Shown piece by piece: positions 20,777 to 32,533 of a stretch of 64,000 nt of DNA. The translations under genes were made by a program, and so were the position numbers. Within the stretch, counting starts at the first letter, position 1. Each line of letters begins with the position of its first letter. The notes beneath the pieces are model-generated. The model was not told where the DNA came from. It saw only the letters and a program-made list of their open reading frames with translations, and did no database searches. This DNA comes from Mesorhabditis belari (taxonomy: Eukaryota; Nematoda; Chromadorea; Rhabditida; Rhabditidae). Location of the stretch: NCBI GenBank assembly GCA_958450365.1, contig CAUEEP010000690.1, positions 203,362 to 267,361 of the forward strand. The letters run 5' to 3'.

Positions 20777-21280
20777 TCTGCCTGAAAATTGAAAGATTAG
20801 AAAAGAAAAATCGGTAAATATCTGGTAGAAAAGTTGGCTACAAAACAAAAACAATCAACAAGGTGAGGACAAATGCGGGTTTTAGCTAAAGTTCGATCAA
20901 ATCTTTCTCTAAAGATTGCGATGATCTTTCGTAAACAACAATAATCGGAGCTTTACATCTAAAAGGAGCTAAAAATTGACTCAAAAAATTTAAACAGTCG
21001 CTGTTTTTAAGCAAAAACGTGTCGTAGACTAAAAATAGCTGATTTGTCATCAAAAAAAATGCTTAAAACTAGCAAGATCTGCGCCTAAAAAGATATAAAA
21101 GTCTATTCTAACAAGGAACAGCTCAAAAAGCTCAAAATATGCCAGAAAAGATCACCAATAACTTTCGGAGAGAAGAGAAGAATGATTTCCCTAGCACAAA
21201 GTTCCCTTTTTATCCCATCAATTTGGCACCGTAACCCACTAGGCTGTCATTTAGAACTCGAGTTGGGGTGTTTGGCTGAA
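20777..21280 (-). promoter_or_regulatory. Shared upstream block of copy 6
   Basis: Same upstream block, minus orientation, ending near the relic peptide segment, which is only partly preserved (~21220-21270). Beyond it the block is cut off by other repeats. Confidence 0.5.
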
Positions 21281-21679
21281 TAATAATTTAATGCCTTGCC
21301 TAGCTGATGTCGAGATATGAGCGGTTCTTAGATCAAAAGAAGGGAAGAAAAGGCAAAAAGAGTGAAACGGTAATGCGACGCCAAGAGATGGTAAACAATA
21401 TTTCAGATAGAAGCCATAATGTAGTATTTCCTCAAACTTGCAAACATATCCAATTTGATGACTAATTCGATCCCTTTTTTTCTTCTACTTTTTGATTACC
21501 CTTTCTTTCTTCTCCCGGAAATAAAATCATAACAAATGGAAATGAGAAATTCAGCAATAAAACAACAACTGATAATGAAAATCTTCGTAAGAAAAATGGC
21601 TAGCTAGTCAAAAGATGCAGATACACTCTGAGCTGGAAACCGAAGCCACAGCTGAAAGATAAGACTGGTACTTACAGCG

Positions 21680-22060
21680 GGCATTAGCACAGAATTTCCC
21701 TTGGAACCAAAAGTTGTTTCGCTTTCGGTTTAACCTAAAACCGTCATTTTTCGTGAATTGAACCTAGTCAAAAGTTACTTTTCCGTTCAATGTAAACCAA
21801 CTCGAATCCGTGTCTAACTAGTAGGCAAAAGTAAAAATCTTAACAAGGGAATGCCAACCGGGCGTGGTGGCCGAAGGACACGAGCTATCCCCCATTCGAC
21901 GCGGAATTTCACGCTGATTCCGAAACTGCTGATGAGCACTTTGTCAAAAGTTATAAGGCCGCAAAGTAGAAGTAATAAGGTAATTTTATCAAAGAATGGG
22001 AAAAAAAGGCAAAAGGATTGAAGCGGTAATGCGACGCCAAGAGATAGCAAATAATTTTCA
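21680..22060 (+). repeat. Dispersed repeat R1 copy
   Basis: Full R1 copy with its 5' companion (TTTCGGTTTAACCTAAAACC) and the GGCCGAAGGACACGAGC, TTCACGCTGATTCC and AAAGTTATAAGG blocks. Confidence 0.65.
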
Positions 22061-22099
22061 GCTCAATTCCGCGATCTTCTCTTCTCTTTCTCGTTCCTA

Positions 22100-22835
22100 T
22101 GGATGAAGTTCTATCGCAGTATCTACAGTACATAGAATTCATCAAAAATTTCAAACCTCTTTGGCGCAAATCCAACTGCAAAATAGGGGTTTTTCTTCTG
22201 AATCGTGTCCGGAAGCGAAAAATGGCTTATTTTCGAAATTTTTGTGACCAAGCTGTCACTTTTCTTTTGTGAATTGACAAAATTTAAAAATCTCAATGAA
22301 ACCATGGATTACCAGTTGCAAACAAAATGAGCCAGACACCGAAATTCGAATTCTAAAAGACAACCTCGTGGGCTACGGTGCCAATTGATGGGGTAAAACG
22401 GAAATTTTGCGCTTGGCAAATCATTCTTCTCTTCTCTCCGAAAGTTATTAGCGATCTTTTATGCCGTATTTTGCGTTTTTCGAGTGATTCCTTGTTAGAA
22501 TAGACTTTCATGTCTTTTTAAACGCATATCTTACTAATTTTAAGTATTGTTTTGATGAAACAGGCCTATTTTTGGTCTACCACACGTTTTTGCTTAAAAA
22601 CAGCGACTGCTTAAATCTTTTCGGTCAATTTTAGCTCCTTTTAGATGTAAAGCTTAGATTATTGTTGTTTATTACTAAAGACCATCACAAGTTTTAGAGA
22701 AATCAAAGATTTTATCAAACTTTAGCTAAAAACCCGCATTTGTCCCCACCTTGTTGATTGTTTTTGTTTTGTAGCCAACTTTCCTGCCATGTTTTTACTG
22801 ATATTTCTTTTCTAATTTTTCAATTTTCAGGCAGG
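22100..22835 (+). promoter_or_regulatory. Shared upstream block of copy 7
   Basis: Complete block. The relic peptide at ~22303 is interrupted (codon TGA after MDYQLQTK). It ends with CAATTTTCAG and the ATG 5 nt later. Confidence 0.55.
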
Positions 22836-23990
22836 ATGGCAGAACTTCCAGTCGAGATGCCCAATCTTCTCAATTTCCCGATGGAGAAACTCTGCTACGA
22901 TCTGGTTTTGGAAGTAGTCGATGTATTGGAGCCAAAAGATGTTCCCGAATTGATGAAAGCTGACAGAAAATTTCGAGGGATTCTTCTCCAGAAACCAGCA
23001 CGGGTTCTTGGAAAACAAATCCATTTGATTAGCGTCGAGATGGACAATCGAGAAAGTCTGGAAGACGGGCCCAAACGCTACCAAGATCTGGTCTTCATCA
23101 TGAAATTCGCTCAATCAAGGCCTCTGCCATTTTATTTCTGGTCACATAAAGTCCTTCTCCTGTCCCAGGTTGAACGATGTTCGGTTTTGGAGATTTCAGA
23201 AGCTGGATGGAGATCGATTAATACGAAGAAACTTTCGGCACTCAAGAAGGCCTTCGCCAATTTGAAACAAGTCGACGAGTTGCAAGTTAATATCTTGGGG
23301 AACAATTTCAACGATTTCTTGTGGAATTTAAAAGCTGAAGTCACCGATCGAGCATCATTGAGGTTTTTCGATTTACGGGAAGTGGTACATCAACAACTTA
23401 TGTCTTTGATCAATGGAAGGCTTCAAAATTGCAAAATGATCTACGTGAATCTTTATGACTGTTCTGATCTTGATCCAACAATTTATGAGGCACTTTCGAA
23501 GACGCAACTGGAGTTATTTATGACTCAGGGGCGTTCAGGAGATGTCAAATCGACAATTGAGTGGATTCTGAATTCCGGAATTCCGAGTGGAAATAAAGAA
23601 GCTGCTTGCGTCGTGCGAGGTGAAATGTCATTTGAAATTAGGAATTGGATCCAGAACTTTCCTGAAATTCGTCGGGTCAACGAACCAAACATCAGGACTT
23701 TCATCGAGGATACAATGATAGAGACGCTGAGAAAACACATCGATAAGTGTGATCGTTCTCGTTCTAATTCTCCTCATTCTGTTTCTGTATCGGCTGCATC
23801 TCGCTCTGCTTCTGAGGATTCTCTTCATTCAATGGATCTTAGTCCAATGAAGAGACGGATTGAGATACATCTTTATCTTAATAGTCTATTTGATTGCTAT
23901 CTGAAAAGAATCGACGAGAAGCGTGACTGTATTTATGTTGTGAACGATGACTTTTTCTTCGCCAAATATGTTTCATCGATTCAATTCTAA
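22836..23990 (+). CDS. F-box-like family protein, copy 7 (full open frame)
   Basis: Single exon, 384 aa, from the ATG at 22836 (MAELPVEMPNLLNFPMEKLC), right after TTTTCAG-GCAGG. F-box-like module CYDLVLEVVDVLEPKDVPEL...DRKFRGILLQKPARVLGKQI, then LLLSQVERCSVLEISEAGW, NLKQVDELQVNILGNNFNDF, KAEVTDRASLRFFD and the NKEAACVVRGEM block. A moderate Ser-rich linker follows (SVSVSAASRSASEDSLHSMD), and the tail is CIYVVNDDFFFAKYVSSIQF. It has all canonical blocks and serves as the reference copy. The alternative terminal exon downstream (~24026-24090) is degraded here. It is divergent with copy 6 and convergent with copy 8. Confidence 0.78.
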   Translation: MAELPVEMPNLLNFPMEKLCYDLVLEVVDVLEPKDVPELMKADRKFRGILLQKPARVLGKQIHLISVEMDNRESLEDGPKRYQDLVFIMKFAQSRPLPFYFWSHKVLLLSQVERCSVLEISEAGWRSINTKKLSALKKAFANLKQVDELQVNILGNNFNDFLWNLKAEVTDRASLRFFDLREVVHQQLMSLINGRLQNCKMIYVNLYDCSDLDPTIYEALSKTQLELFMTQGRSGDVKSTIEWILNSGIPSGNKEAACVVRGEMSFEIRNWIQNFPEIRRVNEPNIRTFIEDTMIETLRKHIDKCDRSRSNSPHSVSVSAASRSASEDSLHSMDLSPMKRRIEIHLYLNSLFDCYLKRIDEKRDCIYVVNDDFFFAKYVSSIQF

Positions 23991-25122
23991 CTTTGTTTGT
24001 TGATGCCCCAATATTTTGTACTTTTTCACATTACTTTTATGACAGCAATTATTTAGTCTATGGCACCTAATTCCGCCTGTCGAATTTTGAATTTTTGAGT
24101 ACGAGATTTTATTTGGTCATATTTTATCGTGATATATGAGTACTATTTTGTGATTTTTTTCACCTTTTGCTCGGTCTATGCAGAAATAAATACTTGGTTC
24201 AATCAATAAAATCAAATGTAATCGCGTTCGACTTCAACGCTGCAGTTATTTATTGAAGAGTTTGACTTTGTTTTAAACTTTAGAAGCGCCAATGGACTTG
24301 TGATAAATTTTTGGATCGAGTTGATAACTTCACTCAAAGAAACTGCAAGCTTCAAGCTTCAATCACCCGATGCTTCGAAGTCTTTTCAAAATAATGAAGA
24401 TCTTTAAGATTGGGAACACACTAGTGTAAGAAGTGCAGATTTCTGTGGCTAAAAATAGCCTCAATTACCTTATACTTACGTTTTCAAAAGTCTATGACCG
24501 AGTTAACAAGCAATTTTGTTTTAAAACATATGACAATGACCATGACAATTTAACCCCTTGCCTAGCTATTAGCACTTCAAATCTCAAAATGACTGTCATT
24601 CTCCTCAAAATTTCCTACCCTATCATGAAGCCCTTCGTTGTGGTCTTTTTATCAAAACCAAGGAACAAAAGGCAAAAAGAGTAAGACCATAATGCGACGC
24701 CAAGAGATGGTAAACAATATTTCAGCTCAATTCTGCGATCTCCTCTCTTCACGTATATTTAAACGGCGAGCAATTCGATTCAAAATGCATCACAGTTCGA
24801 TTGATGTTTCTAAAGTTTAAAACAAAGTCAAACTCTTCGATAAATACATGCAGCGTTGAAGTCGAACGCTATTACGTTTGATTTTCTTGATTGAACCAAA
24901 TATTTATTTATGCATAGACAGAGCAAAAGGTGAAAAAAAAAATCACAAAATAGTACTCATATATCACGATAAAATATGACCAAATAAAATCTCGTACTCA
25001 AAAATTCAAAATTCGACAGGCACATTTTTGGCAAAGAAGCCGAAGGTGCCAAAGCCTAAATAAGAGCTGTCATAAAAGTAATCTGAAAAAATACAAAATA
25101 TTGGGGCATCAACCAAAAAAAT
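23991..25122. other. Convergent 3' flanks of copies 7 and 8
   Basis: Contains both 3' UTRs with AATAAA and hairpins (~24190-24245 forward, ~24845-24900 reverse), an R4 copy (24318-24480) and an sHSP intron-1 fragment (~24465-24520). The two flanks are inverted copies of each other. No separate gene. Confidence 0.65.
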
Positions 25123-26292
25123 TTAGAATTGAATCGATGAAACATATTTGGCGAAGAAAAAGTCATCGTTCACCGCATAAATACAATCACACTTCTGGTC
25201 GATTCTTTTCAAATAGCAATCAAAAGGCGCATCAAGACAAATATAATGCCCAACCTTTCTCTTGATTGGACTAAGATCCATAGAATGAAGAGAATCATCA
25301 GAATCAGAACGAGAATCCTCAGAAATAGAAAGAGATGCAGCAGATACAGAAAAAGGAGAATTAGAACGATCACAAGGCTCAAATCTAAACCCGTGTTTTC
25401 TCAGCGTCTCCATCATTGTATCCCTGATGAAAGTCTTGATTGCTTCGTTGACCTGACGAATTTCAGGAAAGTTCTTGATCAAATTGTTAATTTCAACTGC
25501 CATTTCACCGCGCAAACGAAGCACGACACAAGCGGCTTCTTTATTTCCACTCGGAATCCCGGAATTCAGAATCCACTCAATTGTCGATTCGACATCTCCA
25601 AAAGAAAGCTCAAATAACTCAAGTTGAGTCTTCGATAGTGCCGAATAAACAACTGTTGGATCAAATTCAGAATGAGTAGGAAAGTCCACCGAGTTCATTT
25701 TGCAATTTTGAAGGCTTCCATTGATCAAAGACAACACAAGTTGTTGACGGATCTCCCCCCGTAAATGGAAAAACCTCAATAATGCTCGATCGTTGACTTC
25801 AGCTTTTAAATTCCACAAAAATTCGTTGAAATTGTTCCCCCAGATCTCAACTTCCAACTCGCCGACTTGTTTCAAATTGGCGAAGGCCTTCTTCAGTGCC
25901 GAAAGTCTCCCAGCAATCCAGTTTCCCCATCCAGCTGATTCTGAAATGATCAAAACCGAACATCGTTCCACCTGTGAGAGGAGAAGGAGTTGATGTGACC
26001 AGAAATAACATGGAAGAGGCCTTGATTCAGCGAATTTCATGATGCAGACTCGATCTTGGTAGAGTTGGCGCCTGTGATCCATATCCATCTCGAAGCCAAT
26101 CAAATGGATCTGTTTTCCAAAAATTCGTGTTGGTTCCTGGAGAAGAATCCCACGAAATCTTCTGTCAGCCTTCATCAATTCGGGAACATCTTTTGGCTCC
26201 AATTCATCGATTACTTCCAAAACCAGATCGTATCAAAGTTTGTCCATGGGAAAGTTGAGAAGATTGGGCATCTCGACTGGAAGTTCTGCCAT
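25123..26292 (-). pseudogene. F-box-like family copy 8 (nonsense near N-terminus)
   Basis: The start codon at 26290-26292 (MAELPVEMPNLLNFPMDKL) runs into TGA at 26233-26235, where other copies have the Cys of CYDL. From there the frame is open for 365 aa from MEVIDELEPKDVPELMKADR to the normal tail CIYAVNDDFFFAKYVSSIQF, including the Ser-rich linker. One base change separates it from an intact gene. Translation from the internal Met would lack the first part of the F-box-like module. A very young pseudogene, or an N-terminally truncated gene. Confidence 0.7.
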
Positions 26293-26740
26293 CGTGCCTG
26301 AAAATTGAAAGATTAGAAAAGAACAATCAGTAAATATATGGCAGAAAAGTTGGCTACAAAACAAAAAAATCAACAAGGTGGGGACAAATGCGGGTTTTTG
26401 AGCTAAATTTGGATAAAATCTTTGATTTCTCTAAAGCTTGTGACGATCTTTAGTGCATAAACAACAATAACCAAAGTTTTACCTCTAAAAGGTGCTAAAA
26501 TTGATTCAAAAGATTTGAGATATATATATCGTTAACAAAAAATTAAAAATTGTTTAGATACAGTTCGTTAAACAAAATAAAAATAAAAAACGTGGATTAC
26601 TTTCTCACACACCTAATAGAATACGTTGAAAAAGGGCAACCAGGTATTTAAAGGCAAATTTCTTCGTTGTCAGCTCAGAAGCTTCCAGCAGCAATTAACA
26701 AGAACAGATAACAGAATGACTAAATTCTTTTATAACAACA
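26293..26740 (-). promoter_or_regulatory. Truncated upstream block of copy 8
   Basis: The shared block is preserved for only ~225 bp, then breaks near 26518 into unrelated AT-rich sequence. The distal part and the relic peptide are absent. Confidence 0.5.
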
Positions 26741-27450
26741 CTTAAACTAAATCCTTCAGCATTTATGGCTATCAATAAGGAAACAGTTGAAGCAAATTAG
26801 TCCCATCCAGTAAAGCACTTTTCCACTGCGTTCAGAAAATGTTTTTCGTTTTTCTGGATTCTGGAATCAAGATTAGGAAAAAACCCAAACTTCTACGAAC
26901 ATGTCTAGGAAATTATAGTAGCTTTTTTCTTAACCGCACCTTTTAGATCATGCATTTTAATCAAAGCGGCATTTACTTTATATCGGTGACGCATGTCAGC
27001 TCCGCGCGAAACTGATATTTTAGTTACTATTGTTATCATTGAATGCTTTGTCTAATCTTATGCAAATGTGTTCTCCTCTGTGCTTATCCCTTTTATTGTC
27101 GAGAAGGGGCGGTCCTTAGGATTGCCTAGGAGGACAAATGAGACTCTCATTAGGAGTCCCTCCTTCCCCTTACACTCATTTCTAATCTATTCATCTTATT
27201 GTATTACTGTAAATAAAGATATGTATCTTCCGGGTCTATGCAACTGCAGTGCAACTACAGGTCGGTCATTTCACAGGGACTCCCCTCTAATACGTTGGAG
27301 GAGTTGAGTTGGGTTGTCGGGGTGTTAGAGATGGCGGGATATCAAAAGGGATCCACTCTCTTTAACATAACCCAAATTCTAGTCCACATCCGTTTACACC
27401 TAGGAACGTATACGCAGATGCTATGCTGGTAAGGATGGGACACATTTTTC
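26740..27450. repeat. Dispersed repeat R3, interrupted copy
   Basis: Left part 26740-26993 and right part 27412-27450 are R3. The 418-bp insertion between them is described separately. Confidence 0.65.
26994..27411. mobile_element. Insertion resembling a solo LTR
   Basis: A 418-bp block interrupts R3 exactly and is flanked by the 5-bp direct repeat ACGCA (26989-26993 and 27412-27416). It begins TGTCAGCTCCGCGCG and contains an AATAAA signal at ~27212, as an LTR would. Reading the right copy of ACGCA as part of the element would give TG...CA ends. No internal retroelement genes are present. The BEL/Pao-type origin is inference. Confidence 0.4.
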
Positions 27451-27474
27451 GAGTGATCATGCGAACCCAACGTG

Positions 27475-27790
27475 TTTCCGTTTCGGTTTAACCTAAAACT
27501 GTCATCTTTGGCTAATTGTAAATTGAACCTAGTCAAAAGTAGCTTTTCCGTTCAATGCCAACGGAATGCCAACGGGACGTGGTGGCCGAATGACACGAGC
27601 CATCTACCATTTGACGCGGAATTTCACGCTGATCCCGAATCTGCTGATGAGCACTCTGTCAAAAGTTATAAGCCTGCAAAGTAAAAGTAATAAGGTAATT
27701 TTATCAAAGAATGGGAAAAAAAGGCAAAAAGGGTGGAGCGGTAATGGGACGCCAAGAGATAGCAAATAAGTTTCAGCGCAATTCTGTGAT
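27475..27790 (+). repeat. Dispersed repeat R1 copy
   Basis: R1 with GGCCGAATGACACGAGCC and AAAGTTATAAGCCTGC blocks. Confidence 0.65.
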
Positions 27791-27839
27791 CTTGTCTCCT
27801 CTGTTCTCCTCTCTTCTGTTTCTCGTTCCTAGGGAGTGA

Positions 27840-28549
27840 AGCTCTATCGCAGTATTTACACGGTACATAGAATTTACCAAAACTTTCGCTTTTTTTGCGC
27901 AAATCCAACCTTGCAAAATAGGGGTTTCCCTTCTTAAGCGCAAAATGGCTTATTTCCGAAATTTTTGTGGCCAAGCTGTCACTTTTCTTTTGTGAATTGA
28001 CAAAATTTTGAAAATCACAAAAACCTCAATGAAACCATGGATTACGAGTTGCGAACAAAATATGAGCCCAACACCCAAATTCGAATTCTAAATCACAACC
28101 TCGTGGGCTACGGTGCCAATAGATAGGATAAAATTGAAATTCTGCGCTTGCGAAATCATTCTTCTCTTCCCCCCGAAAGTTATGGGTGATCTTTTCTGCC
28201 ATATTTTGAGCTTTCCCCTGTAAGAATAGACTTTTATATTTTTTAAGCGCTTATCTTACTAGTTTTAAGCATTGTTTTGATGACAAATAAGCTATTTTTG
28301 GTCTACGACACGCTTTTACTTAGAAAGAGCGACTGTTGAAAACTTTAGCTCCATTTAGATGTAAAACTTTGATTATTGTTGTTTATGCACTAAAGATTAT
28401 CACAAGTTTTAGAGAAATCAAAGATTTTATCAAACTTTAGCTAAAAACCCGCATTTGTCCCACCTTGTTGATTGTTTTTGTTTTATAGCCAACTTTTCTG
28501 CCAGATATTTACTGATTCTTCTTTTCTAATCTTTCAGTTTTCAGGCAGA
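27840..28549 (+). promoter_or_regulatory. Shared upstream block of copy 9
   Basis: Complete block. The relic peptide frame at 28037-28126 is open (MDYELRTKYEPNTQIRILNH, VGYGAN, R, stop). Ends TTTTCAG-GCAGA-ATG. Confidence 0.55.
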
Positions 28550-29428
28550 ATGGCAGAACTTCCAGTCGAGATGCCCAATCTTCTCAAATTCCCGATGGGA
28601 AAACTCTGCTTCGATCTGGCTTTGGAAGTAATCGATGAATTGGAGCCAGAAGATGTGCCCGAATTGATGAAAGTTGACAAAAGATTTCGATGGATTCTGC
28701 TCCAGAAACCAGCACGGATTCTTGGAAAACAAATCCATTTGATTCGCGTCCAGATGGATGATCGAGGAAGTCTGGATGACGGGCGCGAGCATTGCGAAGA
28801 TCTAGTCTTCATCAGGAAATTCGCTGAATCAAGACCTCTTCGATTTTATGACTTTACACATGAAGTCCTTCTCCTGTCGCAGTTTGAACGATGTTCGGTT
28901 TTGGACATTTCAGAAGCTGGATGGGGATCGATTGATCCGAAGGGAACTTTCGGCACTCAAGAGGGCCTTCGCCAATTTGAAACAAGTCGACGAGTTGAAA
29001 GTTGGGTTCTATGGGAACAATTTAAACGATTGTTTGTGGAATTTAAAAGCTGAAGTCACCAATCGAGCGTCATTGAAGTTTTCCGATTTCCAGAGAGAGA
29101 CACATCAACAACTTATGTTGTCTTTGATCAATGGAAGCCTTCAAAGTTGCAGAATGATCCAGTGGACCTTTATCTTTATGATCTTTGTGATGATCCGGTT
29201 TTTTATTCAGCACTTTATTCGGCACTTTCGAAGACTCAACTTGAGTTATTTGTCACTGAGGTTTATTTAGGAAATCTCAAATCGACAATTGAGTGGATTC
29301 TGAATTCCGGAATTCCGATTGAAAATAAAGAAGCCGCTTGTTTGGTGCGAGGTGAAATGACAGTTGGAATTAAGAATTTGATCAAGAACTTTCCTGATAA
29401 ATTTTTGGATCGAATTGGTGACCGTTAA
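28550..29428 (+). pseudogene. F-box-like family pseudogene, copy 9
   Basis: Good start (MAELPVEMPNLLKFPMGKLC) and F-box-like module, then a +1 frameshift near 28945. The reading moves to ELSALKRAFANLKQVDELKV, and a second shift near 29155 moves it to VDLYLYDLCDDPVFY. At NLIKNFPD the coding region is cut and joined directly to 3'-flank sequence (DKFLDRIGDR is non-family). The linker and tail are absent. Confidence 0.85.
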
Positions 29429-29835
29429 ATATACGTGAAGAGAAGAGATCGCATTATTGAACTGAAATATTGTTTACTAGCTCTTGGTGTCGCATTATGG
29501 CCTCACTCTTTTTTCCTTTTGTTCCGTGGTTTTGATAAAAAGACCACAAGAGAGGGCTTCATGATAGGGTAACAAACAAATTTCAGGATGACGACAAAGA
29601 TCCACTGAGATCATTTTGCATCTAAAAGGAGCATTCTGTAGACCGTAATTGACAAGCTCATGAAAATATCTTTCGACTTCTGACTTGGCAAGCAAACTCA
29701 GCGACATAAGTCCCTTAATGAAACTTAAAGCTCTGGCGCGCTGCGTTCGCGCCATAAATGGCCCAATTCTTTGGTGATTTTCGTGTCATTTAGTTGCACT
29801 TAGTGAGATCTATTTTTGGTCTACCACACATTTTT
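29429..29835. other. F-box-like 3' flank debris
   Basis: Flank sequences of the family, including CTCTTGGTGTCGCATTATGG, mixed with a piece of the upstream block (GATCCACTGAGATCATTTTGC is coding-derived, reversed). No gene seen. Confidence 0.45.
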
Positions 29836-29939
29836 GCTTAATACCAAAAGAGCAGAGAGATGAACAGCAAAAAAAGGAGAACGAAAAGAAGAAAAAAAGA
29901 CGCGAGAAAGCCAGAAAGAGACGAAATATTGAGTGATTT

Positions 29940-30060
29940 CGAGACACTTCGAGAAAGGTTCTTTTCGAAAGAGGCAAAAGAGGGGAAGAGGAAAACAAGT
30001 GTCGACTCCGTTTCCAGAATTTTCGAGAACCTCCCGGAAGCCCCATCGAATCCTATATAA
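29940..30060 (+). promoter_or_regulatory. Heat-shock promoter of sHSP copy B
   Basis: Perfect four-unit HSE at 30012-30029 (TTCCAGAATTTTCGAGAA), half-sites upstream (TTCGAGAAAGGTTCTTTTCG near 29947) and TATATAA at 30054-30060, as in copy A. Confidence 0.9.
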
Positions 30061-30135
30061 ACCGACGGTTCACTCCAGCAGTCATCAACCCAAATCAACA
30101 CATCTTGCTATCGACAACTACCTTCACGCTTCCAA

Positions 30136-30841
30136 ATGTCACTTCTTCTTTTTCCGTCGAGCAATTTCTGTCATCCATTCCGCCGGCGACATCCCTTCAA
30201 TGACATCTTCGAAACGATCAATTCATTGGAAAGAGCTTTCGATGGTCCAACAATCCATCGAGACCTTCAACAACAAGAAATGGTATGTTTTCCAGGCAAC
30301 TTTGCTTGTAAACTCTGTCATAAATAAGGTAACTTAGCTTTTTCAATACCAGAACTAACTTTTTAGATTTCGTTGAGTGACGAGGGTTTCTCCGTGAAAT
30401 GCGACGTCTCCTCGTATAAACCCGATGAATTGAAAGTGCGATTGGACGGGGATGTTCTGTCGATTGAAGGAGAGCACAAAGAGGAGAATGAACAGGTGAA
30501 AAATTAAAGTTAATTACAGAGTATGGTCTATTCAAATTGAAGAACCTTAATCTTAATGCTTAACCACAAAATTTGATGCTAGTTATTATATGAAACGCAT
30601 TCCTTTCCTCAGCCCATTCAACCCCCACATATTTCAGGGCTCCGTCCACCTCCGTTTGCAACGTTCCATTCGAATTCCCGTGGATCAAATCGATCTCTCG
30701 TCACTTCAATCATCACTCGATCAACATGGAAATCTCTCAATTCATGCCCCATTGATTGAAAAGAAGAAACAACTGAACGGGCAAGAGATTCCCATTCAAA
30801 TTACCGGACAACAAAAGGAAACAGGAACAATCGAGAATTAA
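30136..30841 (+). CDS. Small heat-shock protein (HSP-16/alpha-crystallin family), copy B
   Basis: Exons 30136-30282, 30367-30495 and 30638-30841 have the same sizes and phases as copy A and give 159 aa. The N-arm is MSLLLFPSSNFCHPFRRRHP, the crystallin core ISLSDEGFSVKCDVSSYKPD, ELKVRLDGDVLSIEGEH, and the tail carries EIPIQI. Intron 1 is shorter than in copy A and has lost part of the GTCATAGACTTTTGAAAACG segment. Exon 3 is nearly identical to copy A even at synonymous sites, so the two are recent duplicates or homogenised by gene conversion. The polyA signal is at 30985-30990. Expected to be heat-induced. Confidence 0.92.
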
Positions 30842-31099
30842 CAGCATCCAAAACTCTCAACTTCCCTAATCGAAATTTCTCTTTACGACGTTTTTCTGTG
30901 CTACTTTTTTGGTTTGAAAAATGTTTCCCAACTCATATTGTTAGTGTAATTTTTGCTGTGTGACTTTGCTTTTGTGAATCCTTTAATAAATTATAGTATT
31001 TTTAGTTCAAAAGACAACAAAACACGTGCGCAAACAAAATAAACATTCAAGATATGTATAACATCATCCAGAAAACAACAATAGCTCTAGTTTTGCTTC

Positions 31100-31360
31100 A
31101 AATTTCAACACTGAAAAATAAATAAGCACAAAATCGTATTCAAATGTCACGATAAAACATCACAAACTAAAATCTCGCACTCATAACCTCAAATTTCGAC
31201 ATGCACATTTTTGGCAAAGAAGCGAAGGTAGTTTAAGCCAAACGTGTCATAGAGTTTGCAAAGAATTTAGATGCATTCCCGTTTACCATCAATGCTTTTC
31301 ACATGCTAATAGACAGGTTGAGTTTAGGCAAAAAGATATCGTACTTAAGGATGAGGATAA
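31100..31360 (-). pseudogene. C-terminal fragment of the divergent (copy 12-type) gene
   Basis: Minus-strand sequence matches the last ~60 codons of the gene at 38948-39970, including the FFAKN(V)P terminal region and the ECIYIV equivalent, with frame breaks. A related fragment in plus orientation sits at 62270-62400. Both lie next to sHSP 3' flanks. Confidence 0.5.
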
Positions 31361-31369
31361 AATCAAGAA

Positions 31370-31570
31370 TGGTGAATTGCCGTTTTTTTCCCCTCAAATT
31401 CTGGAATCATGAATAAGCAAAAGCGGAAATGGCAGGAACATCAGATCGCGATTACGGTAGCTTTTTCCTAACCCCACCTTTTAGATCGTACATTTTAATC
31501 AAAGGGTCATTTACTTCGGCGACGCGGAGATCGGCGACGCGGAATCTATGCTGGAAAGGACGGGACACGT
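31370..31570. repeat. Dispersed repeat R3 copy
   Basis: Contains CATTTTAATCAAAGGGTCAT, a doubled GATCGGCGACGCGG motif and GGAAAGGACGGGACACG; the long palindrome arms are not preserved. Confidence 0.6.
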
Positions 31571-31639
31571 TTTTGCTTACTCAATATTTCGACGTTTAGA
31601 TGGAATCGGTTAGTGCCTATAGTAAGCTTCTTCGCCCGA

Positions 31640-31880
31640 TTGAGTCCACGAGTTGGATGTGAGGATCTATTTAAACAAATTCAACAAGTATTTGGAGAAT
31701 TTCAAAGCTGAAGTCATCGATCGAGCATCAGTGAAGATTGATTATTGGAAGGAAGAGGTAAGACAACAACTTTTATCCGACATCAGGCAGAATTTCCCTT
31801 TGAACCCAACGTTGTTTTGGTTTCGGTTGAACCAAAAACCGTCCGAAATGTGTAATTTTTGGGGAATTGTAAATTGAATC
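31640..31880 (+). pseudogene. F-box-like family mid-region fragment
   Basis: A 74-codon frame (VRIYLNKFNKYLENFKAEVI, DRASVKIDYWK) is the counterpart of the fragment at 2541-2849 and likewise runs into the LFWFRLN segment of the R1 companion repeat. Both are products of the same ancient rearrangement. Confidence 0.6.
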
Positions 31881-31899
31881 TAATCAAAAGTTACTTTTC

Positions 31900-32533
31900 C
31901 ATTCTAACATGGCTTATTGCCGAAATTTTTGTGGTCAAGTTGTCACTTTTCTTTTGTGAATTCATATAAATTTAAAAATCACAAAACCTCAATGAAACCA
32001 TGAATTACGAGTTGCAAACAAAATATGAGCCAAACACCCAAATTCGAATTCTAAATCACAACCTCGTGGGCTACGGTGCCAATAGATAGGATAAAATTGA
32101 AATTCTGCGCTTGCGAAATCATTCTTCTCTTCCCCCCGAAAGTTATTGCTGATCTTTCCTGCCATAATTTGAGCTTTTTGAGTTGTTCCTTGTTAGAATA
32201 GACTTTTAAATCTTTCTAAGCGCAGATCTTCCTAGTTTTAAACATTGTTTTGATGACAAATCAGCTATTTTTGGTCTACGACACGTTTTTGCTTAAAAGG
32301 AGCGACTGTTAAAATATTTTGAGTTAAATTTAGCTCCTTTTAGATGTAAAACTTTGATTATTGTTGTTTATGCACTAAAGATCATCACAATTTTTAGAGA
32401 TATAAAGATTTTATCAAACTTTAGCTAAAACCCGCATTTCTCCCCACCTTGTTGATTGTCTTTGTTTTGTAGCCAAGTTTTCTGTCATATATTTACAGAT
32501 TGTTCTTTTCTAATTTTTCAATTTTCAGGCAGA
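31900..32533 (+). promoter_or_regulatory. Shared upstream block of copy 11
   Basis: Complete block. Relic peptide open at 32000-32089, nearly identical to that of copy 9. Ends TTTTCAG-GCAGA-ATG. Confidence 0.55.
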
